Shown: one piece after another, positions 21,430 through 32,938 of the stretch
Position numbering within the stretch: the stretch's first letter is position 1
Layout: every line of letters begins with the position of its first letter
Origin: Piliocolobus tephrosceles
Taxonomy: Eukaryota; Chordata; Mammalia; Primates; Cercopithecidae
Direction of reading: 5' to 3'
DNA: 64,000 bases
Assembly (NCBI RefSeq): GCF_002776525.5
Contig: NC_045449.1
Coordinates: 4,543,509-4,607,508, forward strand
Notes under the pieces: model-generated
What the model saw: the letters and a program-made list of their open reading frames with translations, nothing else
Database searches by the model: none
Told to the model about the DNA's origin: nothing
Program-made: the position numbers and the translations under genes

Positions 21430-21700
21430 GCGTGACAGGGAGTTCTGAGCTAGGCTGGGTTTGGGGAAGATTTCCCTGAGAAAGTGACCTTTAAGCAGAG
21501 AAGTGAAAGATGAGGGGAGTTCAGGGATGGTGCAGGGATGAGCATTCTGGACAATGGCAGTGTCGTGTGAAGGCAGGAGGAAACAGAACATCTGGAACCT
21601 GAAGAGGCCAGAGAGACTGAGACAGAGACAGCCAGAGGCAAAGTCGTTCCTTCTGGCTGCTGAGCCAGATGGGGGCAGCTCGCACAGGCCTTTAGTCTAT
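21430..21700. repeat. Ancient repeat fragment
   Basis: gggaagatttccctgagaaag ... gagcattctggacaatggcag resembles the same unassigned old family as 18235-18420. Confidence 0.4.
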
Positions 21701-21911
21701 GTTATGGTTTATGACATCTAGTTAAATCGCCATTTACCCACAAGCTTTAAGTGCTGCCCAAAGGACCGTGAGCTTGCTTACCCTGCCACAGCAGCAGCCT
21801 CCCCTGCAGACCCTGGACTTTCTCATGCGGAAGAACCATCCCCTCTAAAACCATCTCCAGCATCCCTCCCACTCCCATGCACCTGCTCCTTGACCTCTAA
21901 GCCCAGGGACC

Positions 21912-21915
<4 letters not shown>

Positions 21916-21943
<28 letters not shown>

Positions 21944-22222
21944 GAGACAAAGTCTTGCTCTGTCACCCAGACTGGAGTGCAATGGCATGATCTTGGCTCA
22001 CTACAACCTCTGCCTCCTAGGTTCAAGCAATTCTCCTGCCTCAGTCTCCCCAGGAGCTAGGATTACAGGCGCCCGCCACCACACCCAGCTAATTTTTGTA
22101 TTTTTAGTAGAGATGGGGTTTTACCATGTTGGCCAGGCTGGTCTCGAACTCCTGACCTCGTGATTCACTCACCTCAGCCTTCCAAAGTGCTGGAATTACA
22201 GGCGTGAGCCACCGCGCCCGGC
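21916..22222 (-). mobile_element. Alu, full length
   Basis: Starts with about 28 T; abuts the next Alu directly. Confidence 0.92.
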
Positions 22223-22515
22223 CTTTTTTTTTTTTTTGAGATGGTGTCTCGCTTTGTCACCCAGGCTGGAGTACAACGGCACAATCTTGGCTCACTGCAA
22301 CCTTTGCCTCCCGGGTTCAAGCAAGTCTTCTGCCTCAGCTTCCCGAATGACTGGGACTACAGGTGCATACCACCACAACCAGCTAATTTTTGTATTTTTA
22401 GTAGAGACAAGGTTTCACCATATTGGCCAGGCTGGTCTCGAACTTCTGATCTCCTGATCCGCCCACCTCGGCCTCCCAAAGTGCTGGGATTACAGGCGTG
22501 AGCCACTGCGCCCAG
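22223..22515 (-). mobile_element. Alu, full length
   Basis: Its T-tail follows gcccggcc of the preceding Alu with no spacer. Confidence 0.92.
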
Positions 22516-22524
22516 AACCCTCGG

Positions 22525-22646
22525 GGTGCCATGGTAAAAATCCAGAGTCAGGCTCCACCTTTCCAGATTCTGAGTCAGAAGGTCCCAAGAAGAATCCAAA
22601 AATCTAGATTTTTAATTAGTACACACTTTGAAAAACTGCCCTTTTT
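22525..22646 (+). mobile_element. MER20-like DNA transposon fragment
   Basis: aaaaatccagagtcaggctcc ... gattctgagtcagaagg ... acactttgaaaaactg follows the MER20 order. Confidence 0.5.
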
Positions 22647-22935
22647 ATTTATTTTATTTATTGATTGATTATCTTTTTTTGAGATGGAGTCTCATTTTGC
22701 CGCCCAGGCTGGAGTCTACTGGGGCAATCTCCGCTCACTGCAACTTCCACCTCCCGGTTTCAAGCCGTTCTCCTGCCTCAGCCTCCCAAATAGCTGGGAT
22801 TACAAGTGCATGCCACCATGTCCGGCTAATTTTTGTATTTTTATAGAGCCAAGATCTCACCATTGCACTCCAGCATCAGCAACAAGAGCGAAACTCTGTC
22901 TCAATAAATAAATAAACAAATAAATAAATACATAA
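22647..22935. mobile_element. Head-to-head Alu chimera
   Basis: 22647-22848 is minus-strand Alu up to tttttgtatttttatagag; 22849-22935 is the plus-strand right-arm end (ccaagatctcaccattgcac ... aataaataaat). Confidence 0.85.
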
Positions 22936-23061
22936 ATAGTCTAATTCAATGGCATTTAGTATAGTCACGATGTTGTACAACTATCACCTCTGTCTAGTTC
23001 CAAACATTCGGCTTCCTGTATTTTTAATAAAACATAAATGTTTAAAATTTTTCTTTCTTAA

Positions 23062-23362
23062 GGCCTGGCATAGTGACTCACACCTGTAATTTGTAATCCC
23101 AGCACTTTGGGAGGCCAAGGCGGGTGGATTACCTGAGATCAGGAGTTCGAGACCAGCCTGGTCAACATAGTGAAACCCTGTCTCTACCAAAAATAGAAAA
23201 AATTAGCTGGGCATGGTGGTGCAAGCCTGTAATCCCAGCTACTCGGGAGGCTGAAGCAGGAGAATCACTTGAACCCGGGAGACGGAGGTTGCAGTGAGCC
23301 AAGATCGTGCCACAGCACTCTAGCCGGGGTAACAAGAACAAAACTCCATCTCAAAAGAAAAA
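23062..23362 (+). mobile_element. Alu, full length
   Basis: Contains a small tandem duplication ctgtaatttgtaatccc. Confidence 0.92.
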
Positions 23363-23451
23363 TTATTTTTGCTTCTTAGGTTCATACACTAGGACAATTT
23401 TCTATTTTCATGTAGTCAGTTATAATAGCCCCCCCCCCAAAAAAAAAAGCT

Positions 23452-23756
23452 TATAGTGGGGCGTGGCGGCTCACACCTGTAATCCCAACACTTTGGGAGA
23501 CCGAGACGGGCGGATCACGAGGTCAGGAGATTGAGACCATCCTGGCTAACATGGTGAAACTCCGTCTCCACTAAAAAATTAGCCGGGCATGGTGGTGGGC
23601 GCCTGTAGTCCCAGCTACTCGGGAGGCTGAAGCAGGAGAATGGCTTGAACCCGGGAGGCAGAGCTTGCAGTGAGCAGAGATCGGGCCACTGCACTCCAGC
23701 CTGGGTGACACAGCGAGACTCCGTCTCAAAAAAAAACAATGACAACAATAAAAAAG
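23452..23756 (+). mobile_element. AluY
   Basis: gatcgggccactgcac variant; preceded by C9A10, an unusual 5' flank. Confidence 0.9.
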
Positions 23757-24000
23757 TTAATTGGGTTTTTTGTCACAAAGCTTTCGGCCCTTCTGTTTTC
23801 TCACTATTTGACACTTCCTTTTCTTTCCAGACTATGCTTCAAGATCATCATATCAACCCCTATCTCGTCAGCACACTCGACCCTCCATTCACGATCGTGT
23901 TCTCAATCCACAGCCTGGATTCATCCAACTATCTCCCTTCTCTGCTCTGAACACAGGGGTTGGTGCTCATACAACGGCTTATTTGTTCATTCAACACATT

Positions 24001-24300
24001 TTTCTTTTTTTTTTTCTGAGACAGAGTTCTCGCTGTATCACCCTGGCTGCAACACAGTGGCCCAATCTCGACTCACCACAACCTCCGCCTCCTGGGTTCA
24101 AGCGAGTCTCCTGACTCAGCCTCCCGAGTAGCTGGGATTACAAGCGCCCACCACCCCACCCGGCTAATTTTTGTATTTTTAGTAGAGACGGGGTTTCACC
24201 ATGTTGGCCAGGCTGGTCTCAAACTCCTGGCCTCATGTCATCCACCTGCCTCAGCCTCCCAAAGTGCTGGGATTATAGGCATCAGCCACTGCGCCTGGCC
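24001..24300 (-). mobile_element. Alu inside an old repeat
   Basis: attcaacacattttt / caacaaactttttt flank it, and an old-repeat sequence continues on both sides. Confidence 0.92.
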
Positions 24301-24470
24301 AACAAACTTTTTTGAATACATTCTAGGTACCAGACACTAGGTATGAATCTGGGGCTGCTAAAAATGTATGGTCTCTAACCCAAGGTGGGCTCCCAATGCC
24401 AGATAAGCTCTTGTCTCTCTCCGAGTCTCTGGTTACTTCCCTCTCCTGCTCCCATCCTATGCACTAATTC

Positions 24471-24472
<2 letters not shown>

Positions 24473-24503
<31 letters not shown>

Positions 24504-24777
24504 GGATGGAGTTTCACTCTTTTTGTCCATGCTGGAGTGCAACGGCACAATCTCAGCTCACTGCAACCTCCACCTTCCTAATTCAAACAATTCTCCTGCC
24601 TCAGCCCCCTGAGTAGCTGGGATTATAGACGCTTGCCACCGCGCCCGGCTAATTTTTGTATTTTTAGTAGAGACGGGGTTTCACCATGTTGGTCAGGCTG
24701 GTCTCAAACTCCTGACCTCAGGTGATTCCCCCGCCTCAGGCTCCCAAAGTGGTAAGATTACAGGTGTGAGCGCCCAG
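24473..24777 (-). mobile_element. Alu, full length
   Basis: gcactaattctc / acactaattttc flanks. Confidence 0.9.
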
Positions 24778-25087
24778 CTACCTACACACTAATTTTCTGC
24801 CTTCCTCATGCTCAAAGTGACTTCTGTTTTTCACAGAGATTAGGCAATGAAGAATGAATAATTTCAATTTCTCACCTCCTACTGACAAACAGTGACATCT
24901 ATACCAATTCTCCTACACAACCAAGGTTAAGATGCCCTCTCCAGTTCAAAGCTAATCCTTCCACCTGTGCTCAGATGGCTGTCCTCCCACCTTCACTGAG
25001 ACCTTGATCCACCAAACCACACCCCTCTCCAACCTGTGTCTATGGTTCTTCCTCCATGGTAAATAAGCCCACATAAGTCTCTTCTAT

Positions 25088-25145
25088 TTAAGGAAAGAGG
25101 GAGGGAAGAAGAAAAAAAAAGAGGAAGAAGGAAAGGGGAAACCAA
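25088..25145 (+). repeat. Purine-rich (GA) tract
   Basis: Almost uninterrupted G/A for over 50 bases; may form triplex DNA. Confidence 0.8.
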
Positions 25146-25193
25146 ACAAAACACTCTCCTCTATACTTATGTCTCTTATTTATTTCCTCTATT

Positions 25194-25501
25194 GTTTTTT
25201 TTTGTTTGTTTTGTTATTTGAGACAGAGTTTCACTCTTGTCACCCAGGCTGGAGTGCAATGGTGAGATCTGGGCTCAATGTAACCTCCGCCTCCCAGGTT
25301 CAAGTGATTCTCCAGCCTCAGCCTCCTGAGTAGTTTGGATTACAGGCACCCAACACCATATCCAGCTAATTTTTGTATTTTTAGTAGAGATGGAGTTTCA
25401 CCATGTTGGCCAGGCTGGTCTCGAACTCCTGACCTTGTGATCCACCCGCCTCGGCCTCCCAAAGTGCTGGGATTACAGGCATGAGCCACCACGCCCACGC
25501 C
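25194..25501 (-). mobile_element. Alu, full length
   Basis: Both arms complete, ends cacgcccacgc. Confidence 0.92.
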
Positions 25502-25652
25502 CTCTCTTAATTTTCATTCTTTCTTTACTTTTTGTTTTCAAAGTTATGTATACACATAAAGAGTCAGATAGTACTACAAGACCTATTCCAATAAAAAGCA
25601 GACCCTTCCCACTCTAATTTCCCCCTCCTCAGAGGCAACTACTGTCACCACC

Positions 25653-26189
25653 TTTTTTTTGAGACAGGGTCTTGCTCTGTCACCCTTGGCATGATCCCAG
25701 CTTACTGCAGCCTCCTCCATGCCCCAGGCTGAAGAGATCCTCCTACCTCATCCTCCCAAGTAACTGGGACTACAAGTGCAAAAGCCACCATGCCCAGATA
25801 GTTTTATTTATTTTTTATTTGTATTTATTATTATTATTATTTTTTTTTGAGACAGAGTCTCACTCTGCCACCAAGGCTGGAGTGCAATGGCACTGTGTCA
25901 GCTCACTGCAACCTCCATCTCCTGGATTCAAGGAATTCTCCTGCCTCAGCCTCCCAAGTAGCTGGGATTACAGGCGTCCACCACCATGCCTGTCTAGTTT
26001 TTATATTTTTAGTAGAGATGGAGTTTCACCGTGTTGGCCAGGCTGGTCTCAAACTCCTGACCTCAAGTGATCTGCTCGCCTCGGCCTCCTAAAGTGCTAG
26101 GATTACAGATGTGAGCCACTGCGCCCGGCCAGTTTTTTTTATTTTTTGTAGAGATGGGGTCTCCTCATGTTGCTCAGGCTATGCCCGGC
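25653..26189 (-). mobile_element. Old Alu split by a younger one
   Basis: Parts 25653-25800 and 26131-26189; tcaccacct at 25645 and 26195. Confidence 0.85.
25808..26130 (-). mobile_element. Inner Alu
   Basis: Preceded by an (ATT)n/T tail; ends gcgcccggcc. Confidence 0.9.
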
Positions 26190-26268
26190 CTACTTTCACC
26201 ACCTTTAGATGTTTATTTTGGCATTTACCTCCCTATCTCTAAACATGCTTATTTGGCAACTTCTTGAT

Positions 26269-26577
26269 TTTTGTTTTTGTTTGTTTTTTGTTTTGAGACA
26301 GAGTCTCGCTCCGTTGCCCAGGCTGGAGTGCAATGGCGCAATCTCAGCTCACTGCAACCTCTGCCTCCCAGGTTCAAGTGATTCTCCTGCCTCAGCCTCC
26401 TGAGTACCTGGGACTACGGACGCGTGCCACCACGCCCGGCTAATTTTTGTATTTTTAGTAGAGATGGGGTTTCACCATGTTGGCCAGGCCGGTCTCGAAC
26501 TCCCGACCTCAGGTGATCCACCAGCCCCGGCCTCCCAAAGTGCTGGGATTACAGGCATGAGCCACTACACCTGGCTC
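26269..26577 (-). mobile_element. Alu, full length
   Basis: TTTTG-rich tail, intact arms. Confidence 0.92.
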
Positions 26578-26626
26578 GTGTGATAGATTTTTTTCATTAC
26601 TTCCCTCATGGTTTGATTTTTCTAGG

Positions 26627-26972
26627 GTGTTTTTGTTTTGTTTGTTTTCAAGACGGAGTCTTGCTCCAAATTGCAGTGTTACTGATACCTTCCAGTCTTC
26701 TGAAAATAATATTCTTGGAGGAAGGGATCAAGAAATGTGGTACCATCATTTACATTCCCTCAGGACCAACTCTATTGGACACATAAACAATAGCAACAAC
26801 ATCTACTTTCAATAAAATGTTGGCATTGCTCTCTGCCAATTACCTTGACAGCCTGACTCAGGAATGAAAAGCTCTATGCTGACCCCGGCCTCGAGCTCCT
26901 GACCTCAAGTGATCCCCCCGCCTTGGCCTCCAAAAGTGCTGGGATTACAGGTGTAAGCCACCACGCCCAGCC
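26627..26972 (-). mobile_element. Broken Alu with non-Alu centre
   Basis: Tail end 26627-26668 and left-arm end 26883-26972 are Alu; the 214 bases between are not. Confidence 0.7.
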
Positions 26973-27143
26973 AAGGTTGCTTTTTTGGATTCAATCATGT
27001 TTTATACTATCTCTTACCTAAGAACTTGAATAGTTGTTCCCACCTCCCCCTTTTTATTTTGGTTTCTCTCTTTCGTGTTAGAAAGTTTCTTTAAATACCT
27101 AGAAATCTTTGCTTTCTGCTCACATTTGAGAGCGGGTGCTTAG

Positions 27144-27316
27144 CGTGACATGGTGGCTCACATCTGTAGTCCCAGCTACTCAGGAGGCTGAGACAGGAAG
27201 ATCACTTGAGCCCAGGAGTTCAGGACTACAATGAACTATGATTGTGCCACTGCACTCCAGCCTGGGTGACAGAGAGAGGCCCTATCTCAAGAAATTAAAA
27301 AAAAAAAAAAAAAAAA
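27144..27316 (+). mobile_element. Alu right-monomer-like element
   Basis: A single arm with A-tail; resembles a monomeric FRAM/AluJ relic. Confidence 0.8.
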
Positions 27317-27564
27317 GTGAGGTGCTAAGAAGTTGACTAGAATTTCCATGTACACAGTTGGGACTTACCAACTGTGAGTTTCACTATGAGGTCATCTGGC
27401 CAACTGACTGATTGGAGAGCCCCTGACGTTCATATCCAGAGGTCTTTTCTCATTTATCAAATTCCCCAGAGAAGAGTCTTCCAGTCTCTTACCTGGAAAG
27501 TATAAGCCTTGCTGCTGGAGTTCTGGAAACTACTACTCACTGTATAAACTTTCAGGGCGGGGGG

Positions 27565-27838
27565 TTTTGTTTGTTTGTTTTTGATACAGGGTCTCACTCT
27601 GTCACCCAGGCTGGAGAGCAGTGGTGTGATCAGGACTCACCGCAGTCTAAACTCCCAGGCTCAAGCAATCCTCCCATCTCAGCCCCCTCCAAGTAGCTGG
27701 GACTAGTTTTGTATTTTTTGTAGAGTTAGGATCCCACTATGTTGCCCAGGCTGGTCTCCAACTCCTGGGCTCAAGTGATCCTCCCGCCTTGGCCTCCAAA
27801 AGTAATAGAATGACAGGCGTGAGCCAACTCATCTGGCC
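27565..27838 (-). mobile_element. AluJ-like
   Basis: Diverged, gctgggactagttttg deletion at the linker. Confidence 0.87.
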
Positions 27839-27848
27839 CTAAACTTGC

Positions 27849-28138
27849 TTTTGTTTTCTTTTTTTGAGATGGAGTCTCACTCTGTCTTCCAGGCTGGAGT
27901 GCAGTGGCACAGTCTCGGCTCACTGCAGCCTCCACCTTCCAGGTTCAAGCAATTCTCTTGCCTCAGCCTCCGAAGTAGCTGGAATTACAGGGGCCCACCA
28001 CCGCACCCGGCTAATTTTTGTAGAGATGAGGTTTCACCATGTTGCCCATGCTGGTCTCAAACTCCTGACCTCAGATGACCCTCCCGCCTCGGCCTCCCAA
28101 AGTGCTGGGATTACAAGCGTGAGCCACTGCGCCCGGCC
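27849..28138 (-). mobile_element. Alu
   Basis: Short deletion in the tttttg-tagagatgag linker; ends gcgcccggcc. Confidence 0.91.
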
Positions 28139-28139
28139 T

Positions 28140-28510
28140 AATCTCTGTTTTCAACGCAGTGCTCTTGCCCTCATCTGTACTCAGGTGCTCTCTAAGCTAA
28201 AAACCTGTTTTCCATTTCCAACAAAGAAACCTCCAGTATTCTGATGGGTTGGCGGAGATCAGTTGCCAAGATATATAGAGTCAATAAAGAGATCTGGAGG
28301 TCTAACTTCAAATAATCCTCCAAATTTTAGTACCACTTTCACCCCAGTTGTACACGATGCTACTAATTTCATGGTAAATCAGGTTGCTTGTAAGCTTTCT
28401 TTGCTGCTGACTTAGTTACCACTTGACTACAAAATCAGTCTGTTTTCCAACATCCATCTAAAGTTTTGCTATTAACTCCTGTCCCTTTGACTCCTTTTAA
28501 AAACAACTTT
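28140..28510. other. Unassigned spacer
   Basis: No ORF, RNA or recognisable repeat. Confidence 0.5.
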
Positions 28511-28511
28511 A

Positions 28512-28815
28512 GGCCAGGCACAGTACGCTCACACCGTAATCCTGGCACTTTGGGAGGCCAAGGCAGGAGGATCCTTTGAGTTCAGGACCAGCACAGGCAA
28601 CACAATGAGACCCTGTTTCTACAAAAAAAATAAAAATAAAAATTAGCCACATGTGGTGGCTCACACCTATGGTCCTAACTATTCAGAAGGCTGAAGTGGG
28701 AGGACCACTTGAGCTTGGGAGTTTGAGGCTGCAGTGAGCCATGAATGAGCCACTGCATTCCAGCCTGGGCAGCAGAGTAAGACCTTGTCTCAAAAAATAC
28801 ATTTAAAAAAAAAAC
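28512..28815 (+). mobile_element. AluJ-like
   Basis: Old diverged copy with a weak A-tail. Confidence 0.88.
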
Positions 28816-28878
28816 CACTTTATTGTCATTTTATTAGCTTTTAGGGAAGGATTAAGTCAAATGCCAGACCCATCAAGT

Positions 28879-29550
28879 GTTTTGTTTTTTGAGACAGGGT
28901 CTCGCTCTGTCATCCAGGCTGGAGTGCAGTGGCACAATCCATGGCTTACTGCACCCTCGACCTCTCAGGCTCAAGAAATCCTCCCATCTCAGCCTCCCAA
29001 GAAGCTGGGAAGACAGGTGTCAGCCACCAATCCTGGCTATTTTTTTTTAATTTTTAAATATTTATATTTATATATTATTATTTTATTTGAGACGGAGTTT
29101 CACTCTTGTAGCCCAGGCTGGAGTGCAATGGCACAATCTCAACTCACCGCAACCTCTGCCTCCCAGGTTCAAGCGATTATCCTGCCTCGGCCTCCCGGGT
29201 AGCTGGGATTACAGGCATGCACCACCATGTCCAGATAATTTTGCATTTTTAGTAGAGACGGGAGTTTCTCCATGTTGGTCAGGCTGGTCTTGAACTCCTG
29301 ACCTCAGGTGATTCACCCACCTTGGCCTCCCAAAGGGCTGGGATTATAGGCGTGAGCCACCCTACCTGGCCTTTATTTTTTTAAATATAGGAGACAGGGT
29401 CTCACTATATTGCCCAGGCTGTTCTCAAGGTCCTTAGTTCAAGTGATCCTCCCACCTCAGCCTCTCAAAGAGCTTTTTTTGAGATGGAATTACAGGAGTG
29501 AGCCAATTACAGGAGCTGAAATTACAGGAGTGAGCCAATATGCCCGGCCC
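28879..29550 (-). mobile_element. AluJ-like split by a younger Alu
   Basis: Parts 28879-29049 and 29372-29550; the end contains a local tandem duplication (29486-29546). Confidence 0.85.
29050..29371 (-). mobile_element. Inner Alu
   Basis: AT-rich tail then complete arms, ends ctacctggcc. Confidence 0.9.
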
Positions 29551-29554
29551 CCCA

Positions 29555-29600
29555 ATTTTTTTATAAAGACAGTATCTCACTACATTCCCCAGGCTAGATC
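29555..29600 (-). mobile_element. Alu fragment
   Basis: Only ataaagacagtatctcacta ... cccaggcta remains. Confidence 0.6.
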
Positions 29601-29724
29601 ATTCAGTTTAACTGAGTATAACCTTCATTTGCTAACCTTGGGCAAACAGGTTTCATTCTTGATAATCTTCTATAAACTGTTACAAGAGATCTTTCCAAAA
29701 AAGGTAATTCTGGTCATAACACAC

Positions 29725-29985
29725 TTCTTAAAAACACTTTAAAGGCGCAAATGCCTTCAAACTCGAGTCCAAAGTACTTGGCTTCCAAGACTTTCCCTGA
29801 TTCCGCTCCTCTCTCCAGCCTCACCATTGTCATACCTAACCCCCACCACACTCCATTCACTCCAGGCAGACAGAATCCCTTGCTGGACTCCACATGCACT
29901 GGGCCAGTCACAGCACCATGCTCTTGCCTATTCCGTCTCCCTTTTCCAGTACAAGCTCTCATCCACGTAGCTCACCTTTAAGATT
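29725..29985 (+). mobile_element. L2 fossil
   Basis: L2-like ctctctccagcctcaccat ... caccatgctcttgcc, cut by the following Alu. Confidence 0.5.
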
Positions 29986-30255
29986 GAGCTCACACTTGTA
30001 ATCCCAGCGCTTTGGGAGGTCGGAGCAGGTGGATCACTTGAGGTCAGCCGTTCGAGACCAGCCTGGCCAACATGGTGAAACCCCCCGCCTCTACTGAAAA
30101 TACAAAAATTAGCCGGGCGTGGTGGCGGGCGCCTGTAATCCCAGGTACTCAGGAGGCTGAGGCAGGAGAATCGGTTGAACCTGGGAGGTGGAGGTTGCAG
30201 TGAGAGAGATCTTACCACTACACTCCAACCAGGGCGACAGAGTGAGACTCTGATA
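29986..30255 (+). mobile_element. Alu, 5' truncated, next to the MED11 promoter
   Basis: Starts at gctcacacttgtaatccc; ends about 135 bp before the first ZNF143-like site. Confidence 0.9.
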
Positions 30256-30379
30256 AATAAACTCATGTATAATAAACTAAATAGAGGCCACAGACGGTGT
30301 CAAGAAGGCGGACGGGTCTGAATGGCCTTGGGCGAGGGGATATTCCACTGTCGCCTCTGACTACAGGTGGTCCTGTGGC

Positions 30380-30500
30380 TGAGGCGCCGCGGGCTCTGGG
30401 AGTTGTAGTTCACCAGGTGGACCCAGCGGCGGCGAGGCTGCGCTGAGCATCCTGGGAATTGTGGTGCTCCCTACACGGTGCCCTCTGCGCAGGCGCACAG
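30380..30500 (+). promoter_or_regulatory. MED11: MED11 core promoter: two ZNF143/SBS-like sites plus NRF1 site
   Basis: Two copies of the ACTACAAYTCCCAG-type element lie on the minus strand: 30391-30409 (gggctctgggagttgtagt) and 30447-30465 (gcatcctgggaattgtggt). They have the same orientation with starts 56 bp apart. A full NRF1 palindrome tgcgcaggcgca is at 30486-30497. There is no TATA box. These motifs are typical of constitutive housekeeping promoters, fitting a Mediator subunit. The ATG at 30571 is 74 bp downstream of the NRF1 site. Confidence 0.8.
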
Positions 30501-30570
30501 CGAGAGCCACTTCCGGAACAAGCGTCGCGTTTCTCAGGAGAAACTCCAGGTGAGAATTCCCAGAGTGACA

Positions 30571-32254
30571 ATGGCTACCTATAGTCTGGCGAACGAGAGA
30601 CTACGCGCCCTGGAAGACATTGAACGGGAAATCGGCGCCATCCTTCAGAATGCAGGTTGGGGATGCGACAACCCGGACGGCGGGGAGCGAAAGCGTGGCC
30701 GGGCTGTACGCACAGGCTGATCCGGCACTTGGAGCAGGGTTGGGGAGGAACTCCTACGTGCGTGCGCAGCGAAAGGGCGGGATTGAGAGGGGCTGGCCCT
30801 AGGGCGGGGCTACACTGCCAGTCTCCGTGTGTCCCCTCCCTCTCTCCGCCCTGGCAGGTACCGTGATCCTAGAACTGTCCAAGGAAAAAACCAACGAGCG
30901 GCTTCTAGACCGGCAGGCGGCGGCCTTCACCGCTTCAGTGCTACACGTGGAGGCGGAGCTGTCGGCTCAGATCCGCTACCTTACCCAGGTCGGTGTGTCT
31001 GGAGGGTGCTGCGAGCGGACCCCAGCTCTGGGTCAAAGCCTCAGCCTTGGGTGATCCCGGGTGGAGCATTAACTGGGCAGGCCAGACCTCCCCAGCCGGC
31101 CGTCCAGAGCCGGTTTCTTCCTCTAAAAGGAAAGAATGGGCCGGGCGCAGTGGCTTGACAGAGTTCGAGACCAGCCTGGCCTACACGGTGAAACCCCGTC
31201 TCTACTAAAAAAAAAAAATACAAAAAATTAGCCGGGCGAGGTGGCGGAGGCTGAGACAGGAGAATGGCGTAAAAACCTGGGAGGCGGAGCTTGCAGTGAG
31301 CTGAGATCGCGCCACTGCACTCCAGCCTGGGCGACAGAGCGAGACTCCGTCTCAAAAAAAAAAAAAAAATTAGGCTGGGCGCGGTGGCTCACTCCTGTAA
31401 TCCCAGCACCTTGGGAGGCCGAGACGGGTGCATCATCTGAGGTCAGGAATTCGACCCAGCCTGGCCAACATGGTGAAACTCCATCTCTACTAAATATACA
31501 AAAATTAGCTGGGCGTGGTAGCCAGCACCTGTAATCCCAGCTACTAGGGAGGCTGAGGCAGGAGAATCGCTTGAACCCAGGAGGTGTACTTAGCCGAGAT
31601 CATGCCATTGCACTCCAGCCTGGGCAACAGAGCAAAAACTCTGTCTCAAAAAATAAAAATAATAAATAATAAAATGAAAGAATTAAAGGTGGCCCTGCAT
31701 ACCTCACTGGGTAACATCACATGTGCCTGGGAGAAGATGTGTAAATTATGCTAGAACTACAGAACTTTGTCACTGGAAACTTGGCCTGACTTCAAGGCCA
31801 CGAGGTCCCAGATCCTTATATCCTGAGAAGAGGGGCAGGATTGAGAAGATTCTGAACTTGTCGCAGGGACCGCTACCATTACTAATTTTTACGGTGTGCC
31901 AGATACTCTGCATCATTTTATCTAATCCTCGACAACTCTAGGAAGTAGTTATTGTCACTCGCATTTTACAGGCAAGATTAATATAAATGATTTATTTATC
32001 CAGCTACCAGGTGGCCTAACAAATTCAAACTCAGGGAAGAAATGAGACAAGAGACCTGATGCCTGGTTGGAGTAAGGGTAAAGGAGATGGTGCTCCATTG
32101 ATAGTCTGTCTTGTAGGTGGCCACAGGGCAGCCCCATGAGGGCTCCAGCTACTCTTCGAGGAAGGACTGTCAGATGGCTCTGAAGCGAGTGGACTATGCC
32201 CGCCTCAAGCTCAGTGATGTGGCTCGAACCTGTGAGCAGATGCTGGAGAACTAG
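30571..32254 (+). CDS. MED11: MED11, Mediator head-module subunit 11 (3 exons, 117 aa, complete)
   Basis: Coding exons 30571-30655, 30858-30988 and 32117-32254 join in frame with GT-AG introns to give 117 aa plus stop, the human MED11 length. The protein begins MATYSLANERLRALEDIE and ends ARTCEQMLEN. MED11 forms a helical bundle with MED22 in the Mediator head module, which bridges activators to RNA polymerase II and supports TFIIH recruitment. The sequence is rich in amphipathic helices (residues 5-30 and 35-70), as expected of a bundle protein. Intron 2 (about 1.1 kb) carries two adjacent Alus and a MIR fragment. The gene is tail-to-tail with CXCL16; stop codons are 1.7 kb apart. Confidence 0.97.
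31138..31369 (+). mobile_element. AluY with two internal deletions, MED11 intron 2
   Basis: gtggcttgacagagttcgag and ggtggcggaggctgag mark deletions in each arm. Confidence 0.9.
31371..31671 (+). mobile_element. Alu, MED11 intron 2
   Basis: Tandem to the preceding copy; gaaagaat at 31130 and 31676 bounds the pair. Confidence 0.9.
31865..31980 (-). mobile_element. MIR fragment, MED11 intron 2
   Basis: ggtgtgccagatactctgc ... cgcattttacaggcaag is reverse MIR. Confidence 0.65.
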
Positions 32255-32637
32255 GCCAGGGAGGTGGACCCAGAGCTCAGAGGGAGACCATCGCCTGCGC
32301 CATGGGACAGAACCTGAGAACATGTAGGGTGGGGAGTATGGGCACCAACATGCCCTGCTGGTCAAAGTACCCTAGGACAAAGGGGCAAATGGTGGGCACG
32401 GAAAAACTGAAGCCCAAGCCTGCCCACAGCTATGCCCTGGCCTCTCCAGCAGGGTGCTCCTGCTCTGCTCTCCCCAAACACCCTGACAGGCTCAGAGAGG
32501 AGATGGAAACTCCCATACCCAACCCACTTCCTCTAACACTTCATGCTGCTGCCCCAGGCTTCCCGCAGACTTGGCCTAATGAAGACACATTCTTCTTCAT
32601 TCAGAGACACAAAACAAGAACTAGAGTCTTAATAATA

Positions 32638-32657
32638 ATAAAAGCAATAACAATAAA
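32638..32657 (+). terminator. MED11: MED11 poly(A) signals (two overlapping candidates)
   Basis: AATAAA occurs at 32638-32643 and again at 32652-32657, about 390 bases beyond the MED11 stop. Either would give a 3' UTR of roughly 400 nt. Which one is used cannot be decided here. Confidence 0.65.
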
Positions 32658-32938
32658 ATCAAGATCAGACTCTCACTGGGGTAGGCAAGAGACTGAGGAA
32701 GTGAAACCAGCCCATGTGGTGTCCCAGCACAGCGCCTGCTAAGGAGGGAGGGTGGGAAAGCCCAGGCCTTCGTCGCGGGGACAGGAGGACGCAGGAGAGG
32801 GCTGAGGTGGAGAGGAACAACTGGTGTACTGGGGGAGATTTGGGATGAGGGGGAACCATGAGCAGAACAAGCTGAAGCCAGGAATCATGGTAAGGGTGCA
32901 AGGGCCTGAGGCCGGTTGTTTCCATAAAGAAGACTCAA

